A DNA stretch of 64,000 nt from assembly GCF_003206135.1 (NCBI RefSeq), contig NZ_PZJT01000005.1, positions 98,300 to 162,299 of the forward strand, given 5' to 3'. Position 1 is the first letter of the stretch, and each line of letters begins with the position of its first letter. Under the pieces are notes generated by a model. The model worked only from the letters and a program-made list of their open reading frames with translations. It ran no database searches and had not been told where the DNA came from. The DNA comes from Salinicola salarius. Its GTDB lineage: Bacteria; Pseudomonadota; Gammaproteobacteria; Pseudomonadales; Halomonadaceae. Made by a program: the position numbers and the translations under genes. Shown here one piece after another: positions 50,856-59,445 of this stretch.

Positions 50856-51584
50856 ATGCCAAAACGGGACAACGCCAAACCGAGCAGCGCCGACACGGAC
50901 CGATACCTCGTCGACGAGCAAGCTGAGACGGTCGCCGAAACGGCCAGCGTGACCGATATCGTGTCGGCCATCGAAGAGGACATCGTGCTGAATCGCGTGC
51001 ATCCGAAGGAGCGGCTGGTCGAGGAAGACCTGATGCAGCGCTTCGCCGGCAAGCGCCACGTGGTGCGCCAGGCGCTGTTTCAGCTCGAGAATGCCGGCCT
51101 GGTGGAACGCATCAAGAATCGCGGCGCTTTCGTCAAATCCTATACGCCGGAAGAGGTGGAAGGGATCTACGTCATGCGCGAACTGCTGGAAGAGGCCGCC
51201 GCGGATCGCATCCCGATGCCGGCGCCGCCCGCGCTGATCGAGGCGCTGACCGCCATCCAGTCGCGACACAGCGCTGCCGTGGAGAGCGGCGACCTGCGTG
51301 CGGTGTTCCATCAGAACATCGCTTTTCACCGCACGCTGTTCGCCGCCTGCGGCAACGAGTATCTCTCCGACACCATCAACGAATTCGCCCAGAAGGCGCA
51401 TGCCATCCGTTTCATCGGCACCACCGACCGCCAGTCCATCCTGCTGGCCCGCGACGAACATCTCGCCATGATCGACGCGCTCGAACGGCAGGACCGCGCC
51501 GAACTACACCGCCTCTGCTACCAGCACCTGCAGCCGTCCAAGGAGCGCTACCTGCACCTCTACCGGCTCCGGGAAGGCGGCTGA
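50856..51584 (+). CDS. GntR family transcriptional regulator (FadR-type C-terminal domain)
   Basis: A 242-residue regulator: a winged helix at about 30-100 (IVSAIEEDIVLNRVHPKERLVEEDLMQRFAGKRHVVRQALFQLE in parts) and an FCD all-helical ligand domain at about 110-235 with the metal-site pattern (HQNIAFHRTLF, DEHLAMIDALE). The first 25 residues are polar and variable. It lies between the divergent tct operon and the convergent dehydratase gene. A shared motif in both target promoters marks it as the likely local repressor. Confidence 0.88.
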   Translation: MPKRDNAKPSSADTDRYLVDEQAETVAETASVTDIVSAIEEDIVLNRVHPKERLVEEDLMQRFAGKRHVVRQALFQLENAGLVERIKNRGAFVKSYTPEEVEGIYVMRELLEEAAADRIPMPAPPALIEALTAIQSRHSAAVESGDLRAVFHQNIAFHRTLFAACGNEYLSDTINEFAQKAHAIRFIGTTDRQSILLARDEHLAMIDALERQDRAELHRLCYQHLQPSKERYLHLYRLREGG

Positions 51585-51648
51585 GGCGGGTAGTCGGCCG
51601 CGATGACCGCAGGCAATAGGCACGACGGGGCCGCGAAGCGGCCCGGTG

Positions 51649-53433
51649 TCACTTCGGCACGCGCCGCTGAATGTTCGGCGGCCGCAGAAAGGTGAAATCG
51701 CAGCCCTGGTCCGCCTGGGTAATCTGCTCGAGAAACAGCTTGCGGTAGCCGCGCTCGGCGGTCAGCGCCACCGGCCGCCAGCCTTCCCGGCGCCGGGCGA
51801 GCTCTTCGTCGTCGACCAGCAGTTCCAGCCGGCGTTCGCTGACGCTCAGGCGAATCCGGTCGCCGTTCTCGACCAGCGCCAGCGGCCCGCCGAGGGCGGC
51901 TTCCGGCGTCACGTGCAGCACGATGGAGCCCGCCGCCGTGCCGCTCATGCGCCCGTCCGAGATTCGCAGCATGTCCCGCACGCCTTGCCGCGCCAGCTTG
52001 CGCGGGATCGGCAGGTAGCCCGCCTCGGGCATCCCCGGCGCCCCGACGGGGCCGATCCGCTTGAGCACGAGAACGTCCTCCGCCGTCACGTCCAGCTCCG
52101 GGTCGTCGATCCGTGCCGCCATGTCTTCGGCGTCCTCGAACACGACGGCGCGCCCTTCATGCTCCATCAGACGGGCATCCGCGGCCGACTGCTTGATGAT
52201 CGCGCCATCGGGGGCCAGATTGCCGCGCACGAACGCGATCCCGCCGGCGTGATAGAGCGGCGAATCGAAGCGGTGCACGACCTGCTGCTCGAACGCCGGC
52301 ACCGCGTCGATCTCCTCCCCCAGCGTGCGCCCGGTCACGGTCATGGCATCCAGGTGCAGCAGCGGCTTCAGCTCGCGCAGCACGGTCGGCAGCCCGCCGG
52401 CACGATGCAGGTCTTCCATGTAGTGCTGACCCGAAGGCTTGAGATCGACCAGCACCGGCGTCTCGCGGCTCATGCGATCGAAGGCGGCCAGATCGATGTC
52501 GATACCCATGCGCCCGGCGATGGCAGTCAGATGAATGATGCCGTTGGTCGAGCCGCCGATCGCCAGCAGCACCCGCAAGGCATTCTCGAATGCCTTCTCG
52601 GTCAGGATCTTGTCCGGGGTCACGCCTGCCCGCGCGTTGATCACGGCCTGACGCCCCGTCGCCTCGGCGACGCGCATGCGATCCGCGGTCACCGCCGGCG
52701 GCGAGGCGCTGCCCGGCAACGCGATACCTAGCGCTTCGCTGATACACGCCATGGTGCTGGCCGTCCCCATCACCGAACAGGTACCGACGCTGCCCACCAG
52801 CTTGGCGTTGACCTCCTCGATCTCCTGGTCGTCGATCTCCTGGCCGCGATACATACCCCAGTAGCGACGACAGTCGGTGCACGCCCCCACCCGGACGCCA
52901 CGGTGACCGCTGGTCAGCATGGCGCCGGTCACCAGCTCGAGCATGGGCAGGTTGGCGGAGGCCGCGCCCATCAGCTGGGCAGGCACCGTCTTGTCGCATC
53001 CGCCGATGAGCACCACCGAATCCATCGGCTGGGCGCGGATCATCTCCTCCGTATCCATCGACATCAGGTTACGCAGGTACATGCTCGTCGGAGTGGAGAA
53101 GCTCTCGGCGATCGAGATGGTGGGAAACTCGATCGGCAACCCGCCTTCCAGCATCACCCCGCGCTTGACCGCTTCGATCAGCTGCGGCGCGTTGCCGTGG
53201 CAAGGGTTGTAACCGCTGCCGGTGTTGACGATACCGACGATGGTGCGATTGAGCGCATCGTCGCTGTAGCCCGCGCCCTTGATGAACGCCTTGCGCAGGA
53301 ACAGCGAGAAGCCGGCATCGCCGTAGTTCACCAGCCCCTGGTTGAGCCCCGTCTGCCGTTCGTCGTCCGGCCCTTCGTTTCGATTGTCGGGTTGATTGCC
53401 GTGCTGGTTGTCGTCATGAGAGCCGTTAGCCAT
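51649..53433 (-). CDS. IlvD/Edd family sugar-acid dehydratase
   Basis: A 594-residue dehydratase with Fe-S ligands: PCHGNAPQ (Cys), the VLIGGCDKTVPAQLMGA motif and the ACTDCRRYWGM cluster. GTCSVMGTASTMACISEALG and GGSTNGIIHLTAIAGRMG are further family signatures. It is of the sugar-acid (arabonate/xylonate type) branch rather than biosynthetic IlvD. The start at 53433 has GAGGA 6 bp upstream; the longer frame would place the operator inside the gene. It probably makes the 2-keto-3-deoxy acid used by the DHDPS-type enzyme. The 30-residue N-terminal tail is Asp/Asn-rich and unusual. Confidence 0.9.
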   Translation of the reverse strand: MANGSHDDNQHGNQPDNRNEGPDDERQTGLNQGLVNYGDAGFSLFLRKAFIKGAGYSDDALNRTIVGIVNTGSGYNPCHGNAPQLIEAVKRGVMLEGGLPIEFPTISIAESFSTPTSMYLRNLMSMDTEEMIRAQPMDSVVLIGGCDKTVPAQLMGAASANLPMLELVTGAMLTSGHRGVRVGACTDCRRYWGMYRGQEIDDQEIEEVNAKLVGSVGTCSVMGTASTMACISEALGIALPGSASPPAVTADRMRVAEATGRQAVINARAGVTPDKILTEKAFENALRVLLAIGGSTNGIIHLTAIAGRMGIDIDLAAFDRMSRETPVLVDLKPSGQHYMEDLHRAGGLPTVLRELKPLLHLDAMTVTGRTLGEEIDAVPAFEQQVVHRFDSPLYHAGGIAFVRGNLAPDGAIIKQSAADARLMEHEGRAVVFEDAEDMAARIDDPELDVTAEDVLVLKRIGPVGAPGMPEAGYLPIPRKLARQGVRDMLRISDGRMSGTAAGSIVLHVTPEAALGGPLALVENGDRIRLSVSERRLELLVDDEELARRREGWRPVALTAERGYRKLFLEQITQADQGCDFTFLRPPNIQRRVPK

Positions 53434-53457
53434 GTCGTCCTCGTCGCCATAATTATT

Positions 53458-53472
53458 GATAATATTATTGAC
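53458..53472. promoter_or_regulatory. Candidate GntR operator upstream of the dehydratase gene
   Basis: On the minus strand this reads GTCAATAATATTATC, matching the tctC site at 14 of 15 bases. It lies 25 bp upstream of the dehydratase start codon, where binding would block transcription. Confidence 0.6.
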
Positions 53473-53666
53473 GTAAGTAACCACAGTTGACGAAGTAATG
53501 ACATCCGACTTAAGCCGCAGGCTATCGTCGCGCGGCAACAAGCGGACGAGCCCGGCAGCAGGGGGAGGGATTTAGCAGATGCCGCTTTTATCGCCTAGTC
53601 TTTACCCAGGCTAATGCAACGTCCATTCGCCGACGCTAACAGGACCGTGACACAAGGATGAGAACC

Positions 53667-54107
53667 ATGACGCTTTTCGAAGACCTGCGTGCAAGCCATG
53701 ACAAGCAGCGCCGCCTGCTCGACCTGCTGGTCAAGACCCATGGCGACAGTGAAGGCCGCGATGAGCTTTACAAACGTCTGCGTGCCGAGCTGGAGAACCA
53801 CGCCGCTGCGGAAGAGCGCGCGCTCTACATTCCGATGATGGAGCACGACATGACGCAGGAAAAGGCACGCCACAGCGTGGCCGAGCATCACGAGATCGAC
53901 GAGCTGCTGGAGACGCTGGAAGCGACCGAGTACGACTCTCCCGGCTGGCTGGCCAGCGCCAAGAAGCTGCAGCACCTGGTCACGCACCATCTCGACGAGG
54001 AAGAACAGGAAGTCTTCCAGCTGGCGGGGCGCGCCCTGGGGGATTCGGAAAAGGCCTCCCTGGCCAAGACCTATCGCCAGGAAATGGAAAGCCGGGAAGC
54101 CAGCTGA
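53667..54107 (+). CDS. Hemerythrin HHE domain-containing protein
   Basis: A 146-residue four-helix diiron protein. Candidate ligands are His in RASHDKQ, HxxxE in ENHAAAEERALY, HHE in AEHHEIDEL, and HHLDEEEQE. It is shorter than the hemerythrin at 29798 and lacks its C-terminal tail, so the pair are not simple duplicates. I start at 53667, as AAGGA lies 8 bp upstream; the ATG at 53658 has its AAGG directly abutting it. It stands alone. Confidence 0.87.
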   Translation: MTLFEDLRASHDKQRRLLDLLVKTHGDSEGRDELYKRLRAELENHAAAEERALYIPMMEHDMTQEKARHSVAEHHEIDELLETLEATEYDSPGWLASAKKLQHLVTHHLDEEEQEVFQLAGRALGDSEKASLAKTYRQEMESREAS

Positions 54108-54127
54108 CGTCGCGGCAGGTCGGTCGG

Positions 54128-54236
54128 CCTGTCTCGAACCTGTCTTGACCAACCTGTCTCGACTACCCTATTTCGACCAATCTTCCTCGGCCAATCTTTC
54201 TCAATCAGCCTTTCTCGACCAACCTGTATCAACCAA
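54128..54236 (+). repeat. 14-bp degenerate minisatellite, seven units
   Basis: Seven consecutive 14-bp units from 54139 to 54236, preceded by a partial unit at 54128, fit the consensus CCTNTCTCGACCAA. Units such as CCTGTCTTGACCAA and CCTTTCTCGACCAA differ by a few bases. They fill most of the 195-bp gap before the SDR gene. Fourteen is not a multiple of three, and no translated product is suggested. Confidence 0.88.
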
Positions 54237-54302
54237 ACCAGCGCGACCGCCCCTCGGCCATCGGTGGGCGGTCATTCTCGATCAGGACGAAAGGATTCGA
54301 CG

Positions 54303-54998
54303 ATGTCTCACGACAAGGTCATTTTGATCACGGGCGCCTCGAGCGGTATCGGCGCAGCGACCGCCAGGCTGGCAGTCGAGGCGGGATATCGCGTTGCGCT
54401 GGCAGCGCGTAGTACGGACAAGCTCGAGACCCTTGTGGCTTCTCTCGGCGAGGAGCGCGCCCTGGCGCTGAGCTGCGACGTCACCTCCGTCGAGGATCAG
54501 CACCGAGCCGTCGAACAGACCCTTGCCCGTTTCGGGCGTCTCGACGGGCTGTTCGCCAATGCCGGCATGGGCGGCACGCCGGGCGGATTCAGCGGGGCCG
54601 ATGCGGAGGTGTGGAAGTCGATGATACTGACCAACATCTACGGCGTCGGCCTGTCGATCCAGGCAGCGCTGCCGGCCCTGCGCAAAAGCCACGGCCATGT
54701 GCTGCTGACGGGCTCGGCCGCTGGCCGCACCACCATCGCCGGCTCGATGTACAGCGCCACCAAGTGGGCAGTCACCGGTATCGGCCACAATCTCAGAGAG
54801 GAGCTGCGCGGTTCGGGGATTCGCGTCACGCTGATCGAGCCCGGCATGGTGGACACCCCGTTCTTCGACTCGCCGCCCGAGCAGGTGCTCGAGGACCAGG
54901 ATATCGCCAACGCCGTGCTCTATGCGCTGAGCCAGCCGGAACGCGTCGACGTCAACGAGATCCTGATTCGACCGACGCCACCGCGTGACGAGACTTGA
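54303..54998 (+). CDS. SDR family oxidoreductase (YdfG-like)
   Basis: A 231-residue classical SDR: TGASSGIGAATA cofactor motif, FANAGMGG, LTGSAAGRTT (Ser) and YSATKWAVTG (Tyr, Lys). The tail EILIRPTPP resembles the SDR at 11961, placing both in the same branch. It is short, lacking some C-terminal residues of other SDRs. The ATG at 54303 has AAAGGA upstream. A minisatellite lies directly upstream. Confidence 0.88.
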   Translation: MSHDKVILITGASSGIGAATARLAVEAGYRVALAARSTDKLETLVASLGEERALALSCDVTSVEDQHRAVEQTLARFGRLDGLFANAGMGGTPGGFSGADAEVWKSMILTNIYGVGLSIQAALPALRKSHGHVLLTGSAAGRTTIAGSMYSATKWAVTGIGHNLREELRGSGIRVTLIEPGMVDTPFFDSPPEQVLEDQDIANAVLYALSQPERVDVNEILIRPTPPRDET

Positions 54999-55084
54999 AA
55001 GCCGTGACGCTGTCACACCGACAGCAAATGCAACTTTTTCTCATCGGGTAACTCTCAGCAACAGCCGAAAAAGGAAGGACCTTC

Positions 55085-55669
55085 ATGTTGTTGCCATCGA
55101 GACTCCCGCATTACCCGCGCCTGACCTGGCTGGCGCCGTTCACGTTGCTGGCCGGTTGCACGGGCGTGCCCGAAGGCACCCAGCCGGTCAGCGACTTCCG
55201 GATCGATCACTACCTGGGCCAGTGGTACGAGATCGCTCGACTCGATCACGGCTTCGAGGAAGGGCTCGAATGCGTCACGGCGGAGTACAGCCGCCGTGAC
55301 GATGGCGATATCCGGGTCATCAATCGTGGCTACGATCCGGCCGAACAGCGCTGGGAAAGCGCCGAGGGCCGGGCCAGTTTTGTCGGCGACCCCGATGTCG
55401 GCCATCTCAAGGTCAGTTTCTTCGGCCCGTTCTATGCCGGCTACAGCGTGCTGGCGCTGGACGACAGTTATCAACATGCCCTCGTCGCCGGTCCGGACCG
55501 AGACTACCTGTGGATACTTTCGCGGGACCCGGTCCTGGATGCCCCCACCTACACCGCCCTGGTATCCCGGGCGCGTGAGCTGGAGTTCCCGGTCGACGAG
55601 CTGATCCAGGTCTCGCAGGACCCGCAAGCCTGCCAGCGAACCGGAGATGTCGGCGAAGCGCCCGGCTGA
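55085..55669 (+). CDS. blc: Bacterial lipocalin (outer-membrane lipoprotein)
   Basis: A 194-residue lipocalin with a lipoprotein signal: FTLLAGC gives a lipobox with Cys28 or nearby. The lipocalin GxW motif (YLGQWYEIARLDH), the fingerprint DDSYQHALVAGPDRDYLWILSRDP and C-terminal LVSRARELEFPVDELI are typical of Blc. It binds lipids or other hydrophobic molecules at the outer membrane. AAGGAAGGA lies upstream. It stands between the SDR and SMP-30 genes. Confidence 0.92.
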   Translation: MLLPSRLPHYPRLTWLAPFTLLAGCTGVPEGTQPVSDFRIDHYLGQWYEIARLDHGFEEGLECVTAEYSRRDDGDIRVINRGYDPAEQRWESAEGRASFVGDPDVGHLKVSFFGPFYAGYSVLALDDSYQHALVAGPDRDYLWILSRDPVLDAPTYTALVSRARELEFPVDELIQVSQDPQACQRTGDVGEAPG

Positions 55670-55803
55670 TCCGTTCCGAAGCCCTCACCTCGAGGCGCAT
55701 CCGCCTTGAAGCTCATGCTTTGGTCGACGTTCGAAGGTCTCTTTCTCGCCCCATCCGGCTGAGGTCCTATAGTGGAAGTCACCCTTCCGACCTGGAGCCT
55801 GCC

Positions 55804-56838
55804 ATGACCCTCGATCGTCGTCAGCTGTTGCGCAATTCGGCGCTGCTCGGTGCTTCCCTCGCCTTCTCCCCCGGCCTGCTGGCCCAGACGACCGGCGCAC
55901 CGCCCGCCCGCTACCCGGACGAAGCGTGGCAGGTGCTGGACGATCGCTTCAAGCCCTACTACGTCTTCAACACGCCGCTCGAACGCCACTGGTCGGACGG
56001 GCTGTGGCTGGAAGGCCCGGCCTGGAACGCGGTCGGGCGTTACGCCGTATTCAGCGATATCCCCCGCGCTCGGCAGATGCGCTGGGACGAAGTGACCGGC
56101 CAGGTCAGCGTGCTGCGCGAAGGCGTCGGCCACTCCAACGGCAACGCCTTCGACCATCAGGGTCGCCTCGTCGCCTGCGAGCATTCCCCGGCGCGGGTCG
56201 TGCGTTACGAGTGGGATGGCACCACCACCGTGTTGGCCAGCCGTTTTCAGGGCAAACCGCTGAATGCCCCCAACGACCTGGTGATCCTGGACAACGATGG
56301 CGTGATCTTCACCGATCCCGGCTACGGCGCCCACGTCGATTATGAAGGCGAGAAGCGGCCGCTGGCGCTCAAGCCGGCGATCTATTACATCGACGACACC
56401 ATGGACACGCCCAAACTGCTGACCGACGAGCTGGGCAAACCCAACGGCATCGCGCTGTCCGGCGACAAGCGCCGCCTCTACGTCAGCGACACCGCGCCCT
56501 CCCACTTCCCCGACCGACCGGCAACGGTGTCGCGCTGGGCGATCTCCCAGGATGGCCAGTCGCTCAGCGGCCGCGAAACCGTGGTATCGAGCCAGGATAC
56601 GGAAACCTACGATGGCATCACGCTGGACCAGGACGACAACCTGTGGGCGGCGACATCCGGCGGCAAAGGGCATGACGGCGTATCGATCTTCGCCCCGAAC
56701 GGGGACCGGATCGGCCGGATCCTGCTGCCGGAGGTTTGCGCCAACCTCTGCTTCGTCGGCGAGCATCGCAACCGGCTGTTGATGACCGCCAGCCGTTCGA
56801 TCTACACCCTCTACACCGGAACCCGAGGGCTGGTATAA
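55804..56838 (+). CDS. SMP-30/gluconolactonase-type protein, Tat-exported
   Basis: A 344-residue beta-propeller. The first 29 residues form a twin-arginine-type signal (DRRQLLRNSALLGASLAFSP, cut after LLA). Blades with LEGPAWNAVGRYAVFSDIP, NGNAFDHQGRLVACEH, NAPNDLVILDNDGVIFTDPGYG and NGIALSGDKRRLYVSDT carry the calcium-site residues of the family. The start at 55804 has GGAG 6 bp upstream. Unlike the protein at 3247, it should act in the periplasm. Confidence 0.9.
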   Translation: MTLDRRQLLRNSALLGASLAFSPGLLAQTTGAPPARYPDEAWQVLDDRFKPYYVFNTPLERHWSDGLWLEGPAWNAVGRYAVFSDIPRARQMRWDEVTGQVSVLREGVGHSNGNAFDHQGRLVACEHSPARVVRYEWDGTTTVLASRFQGKPLNAPNDLVILDNDGVIFTDPGYGAHVDYEGEKRPLALKPAIYYIDDTMDTPKLLTDELGKPNGIALSGDKRRLYVSDTAPSHFPDRPATVSRWAISQDGQSLSGRETVVSSQDTETYDGITLDQDDNLWAATSGGKGHDGVSIFAPNGDRIGRILLPEVCANLCFVGEHRNRLLMTASRSIYTLYTGTRGLV

Positions 56839-57260
56839 GACCCGACCGGCGTCTGGCGTAGACTTGGGCGTAGCCTGGCGTAGAAGACCTGGGCGTAGCC
56901 TGGGCGCGGCCTGGGCGCGGTCTGAGTGCGGTCTGAGTGCGGTCTGGCGACGCAGGACACGAATCCGGAACGGCACGCGGCAAGCGGGCCTTCTGGATTC
57001 CATTGCAGGAGCGTGGCAGCGCGACGACGAGAACGAGGGCTTTCCAGCCCAGACTATCAAGAACCGCGCTTTCATGATCGAGCCGCGTTTTTTCAGCGTA
57101 TCGACGCGGCGGCTTGCCGGAGATCGCGAACGGGGTAAGCTGATCTCACCGTGATAACAGCCGAAGCTGGCGAGAGAGCCTATCCTGCCCATGTCCGTGC
57201 CGATCTCGATACCCGCCCTGCCCGACACCCTTCGAATGCTTACGCCGTGGCGAGCGCGCC
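56839..57260. other. 422-bp gap with an 11-bp tandem repeat
   Basis: From 56851 to 56950 is a G/C-rich tandem array: four tight 11-bp units (GCCTGGGCGCG twice, then GTCTGAGTGCG twice, 56898-56941) preceded by looser copies of a GTCTGGCGTAG-like unit. The rest holds no gene I can support. The astE promoter must lie in the right part of this gap. Confidence 0.75.
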
Positions 57261-57286
57261 ATGCTGGACTGTCGCGCCATGCTGGA
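57255..57286 (+). repeat. 18-bp duplication around the astE start codon
   Basis: CGCGCCATGCTGGA occurs at 57255-57268 and again at 57273-57286, 18 bp apart, so the ATG is repeated in frame. The protein starts either MLDCRAMLDKW or MLDKW. Confidence 0.8.
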
Positions 57287-58301
57287 TAAGTGGCTCTCGG
57301 CGACACTGGACGAGGCATCGAAGCCGGGCGACGGCGCCTCGGGTTCCACCGACCGCAACGCAGCAGAACAAGGCCGCCTGCCCGGCGGGCGCTATCGAAT
57401 CCTCGGCGAGGGCATCCTCGAACTGACGCCGGATACCGCCGCGCCGGACGCCCGTAGCGTGGTGATTTCCGCCGGCATTCACGGCAACGAGACGGCGCCG
57501 ATCGAGCTGGTCGGCGAGCTGCTCGCGGCACTCGAGGTCGGCCGCCTCGCGCTGGGCGCACCGCTGCTGGTCATTCTCGGCAACATTCCCTCGATCCGCG
57601 CCCGGACCCGTTTCGTCACCACCAATCTCAACCGCCTGTTCAGGCGCGATCTCGATCAGGCGGGCGACGAGCCCCAGCGGGCGCGCGAGCTGATGCACGC
57701 AGTCGATGATTTCTTTGCGAAACATCCCGACCAACCGCTGCATCTCGATCTGCATACCGCCATTCGCGACAGCCGTTACCCGCGCTTCGCCGTCGTTCCC
57801 TATACGGAGACGCAGCCCGAATCCCGTTGGCCGGGGTTGGCCGCGGCCGGCATGCAGGCCGTACTGCTGCAGCATCAGCACAGCTGGACCTTTTCCCACT
57901 ATTCGCGTCACTACCACGCGGCCGAAGCCTATACGCTGGAACTCGGCAAGGTGCGTCCCTTCGGTGAAAACGATCTAAACGCCCTCGGCGGCATGCGGGC
58001 CTGGCTGGCCGCCCTCGCGGAAGGTCGCCCGTTTTCGGCGGACAGCCTCGATGGCCTGCGCTTCTTTCAGGTCGCCCACGAATTGATGCGTACGAGCGAG
58101 TCCTTCCGTCTCACCTTTGCCGAAGACGTCGCCAACTTCACCGAGTTCGCGGTCGGCGAGACATTGGCCGAGGATGACGCGACCGGGGCCTTTACCGTGC
58201 AAGAGGCACCGCTGTCGGTGGTCTTCCCCAACGCCCAGGTAGAATTGCATGCGCGCGCGGCCTTGCTGGTCCGCCCCTGCGCGCCCCCCGGTTCGTCGTA
58301 G
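57261..58301 (+). CDS. astE: Succinylglutamate desuccinylase
   Basis: A 346-residue zinc hydrolase, the last enzyme of the arginine succinyltransferase pathway, releasing glutamate and succinate. The zinc site is SAGIHGNETAPIEL (His, Glu) and HLDLHTAIRDS (His); the C-terminal domain ends with PNAQVELHARAALLVRP. The start is uncertain because an 18-bp duplication gives two in-frame ATGs (57261 and 57279). The other ast genes are not in the window. The polar amino-acid importer downstream fits arginine as the source. Confidence 0.88.
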   Translation: MLDCRAMLDKWLSATLDEASKPGDGASGSTDRNAAEQGRLPGGRYRILGEGILELTPDTAAPDARSVVISAGIHGNETAPIELVGELLAALEVGRLALGAPLLVILGNIPSIRARTRFVTTNLNRLFRRDLDQAGDEPQRARELMHAVDDFFAKHPDQPLHLDLHTAIRDSRYPRFAVVPYTETQPESRWPGLAAAGMQAVLLQHQHSWTFSHYSRHYHAAEAYTLELGKVRPFGENDLNALGGMRAWLAALAEGRPFSADSLDGLRFFQVAHELMRTSESFRLTFAEDVANFTEFAVGETLAEDDATGAFTVQEAPLSVVFPNAQVELHARAALLVRPCAPPGSS

Positions 58302-58661
58302 TGCTTTTGCGTCCCTCGACTACGTCTCGGGGGTTCGACCACGACGCCCCGGGGCACGACTACAACGATCTTGGACTCAGTTCACAGCGATTTTTGATTC
58401 AACCAACAACGACAACACTTACCAGGAGTTTTCCCAAATGAACAATGAGTTACCGCTAGCTTACCCGGTTTTTGCCGCGTCGCGCCCTCGCTCCGAGCAG
58501 GCGTTGTCTGGAACCTAACGGCGAAACTGCTAGAATCGCCGGATTTTTCGCCGGGGAGTCGGCGTCGCCCATGCCATCCGACGATGGCACGATCGACAGC
58601 ATGACGGGCCATCTGACGCCGTGCCGCTTCCCGCCAGCCAACCCACTCGGTGGACAACATC
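58302..58661. other. 360-bp gap upstream of the amino-acid ABC operon
   Basis: Contains the candidate leader frame at 58438, and after it a G/C-rich stretch where CGGCGAA (58518-58524) can pair with TTCGCCG (58548-58554). No other gene is supported. The gap should hold the promoter of the importer operon. Confidence 0.45.
58438..58518 (+). CDS. Possible 26-residue leader peptide
   Basis: A short frame MNNELPLAYPVFAASRPRSE... of 26 codons, with AGGAG 9 bp before the ATG, a stronger ribosome site than most genes here have. It ends 144 bp before the ABC ATPase gene and is followed by a stem-forming segment. It has two arginine codons but no run of them, so classic attenuation by arginine is not evident. 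It could be a regulatory leader, a small protein or chance. Confidence 0.35.
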   Translation: MNNELPLAYPVFAASRPRSEQALSGT

Positions 58662-59432
58662 ATGGCCGCGACCCCCATCCCCCTGGAAGCGAAGGGCATC
58701 AAGAAGCGCTTCGGCGATCATGAGGTGCTCAAGGGGATCTCTCTCCAGGCACACAAGGGTGACGTCATCACCCTGATCGGTGCTTCCGGTTCCGGGAAAA
58801 GTACCTTTCTTCGCTGCATGAACCTGCTGGAGCAGCCCGACGAAGGCGAGCTGATCGTTCACAACGAAACGATCAATTTCCGCGAGACCAAACACGGCCG
58901 TGAGCCGGCGGACTGGAAACAGGTCGAGCGGATTCGTGCCAAGCTCTCGATGGTGTTCCAGAACTTCAATCTCTGGTCGCACATGACGTTGCTCGAGAAC
59001 GTCATCGAAGCGCCGGTTCATGTACTCGGCAAGCCCAGGAAACAGGCGATCGACGAAGCCCGCGCCCTGCTCGATCGGGTCGGCCTGCTCGATCGTGCCG
59101 ACTACTTTCCGACCCAGATGTCCGGCGGCCAGCAGCAGCGCGGCGCCATCGCCCGCGCCCTGGCGATGGATCCTGAAGTAATGCTGTTCGACGAACCGAC
59201 CTCGGCGCTCGATCCGGAACTGGTCGGCGACGTGCTTCAGGTCATGCGCGGCCTCGCCGACGAAGGCCGCACCATGATCCTGGTGACTCACGAGATCGCC
59301 TTTGCCCGGGACGTTTCCAGCCAGGTGATCTACCTGCACCAGGGCGTGGTCGAAGAGTCCGGCACGCCGGCCGACGTCCTCGACAACCCGCGCTCCGAGC
59401 GCCTGCGCCAGTTTCTGGCGCCCAAGCACTGA
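58662..59432 (+). CDS. Polar amino-acid ABC transporter ATP-binding protein (HisP type)
   Basis: A 256-residue ABC ATPase. Walker [11 protein letters not shown]-loop VFQNFNLW, signature [15 protein letters not shown], Walker [15 protein letters not shown], and switch His in VTHEIAFA are intact. The [13 protein letters not shown] and [14 protein letters not shown] segments match HisP/ArtP/AotP. It is first in an operon with two permeases and an SBP. A GTG 12 bp upstream is in frame, but ATG 58662 is the family's usual start. Confidence 0.94.
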   Translation: MAATPIPLEAKGIKKRFGDHEVLKGISLQAHKGDVITLIGASGSGKSTFLRCMNLLEQPDEGELIVHNETINFRETKHGREPADWKQVERIRAKLSMVFQNFNLWSHMTLLENVIEAPVHVLGKPRKQAIDEARALLDRVGLLDRADYFPTQMSGGQQQRGAIARALAMDPEVMLFDEPTSALDPELVGDVLQVMRGLADEGRTMILVTHEIAFARDVSSQVIYLHQGVVEESGTPADVLDNPRSERLRQFLAPKH

Positions 59433-59445
59433 GGCGGACTCCATC

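Noticed and set aside
54128..54236. Considered as a CRISPR array
   Set aside because: Units of 14 bp follow each other without spacers and no cas genes are present.
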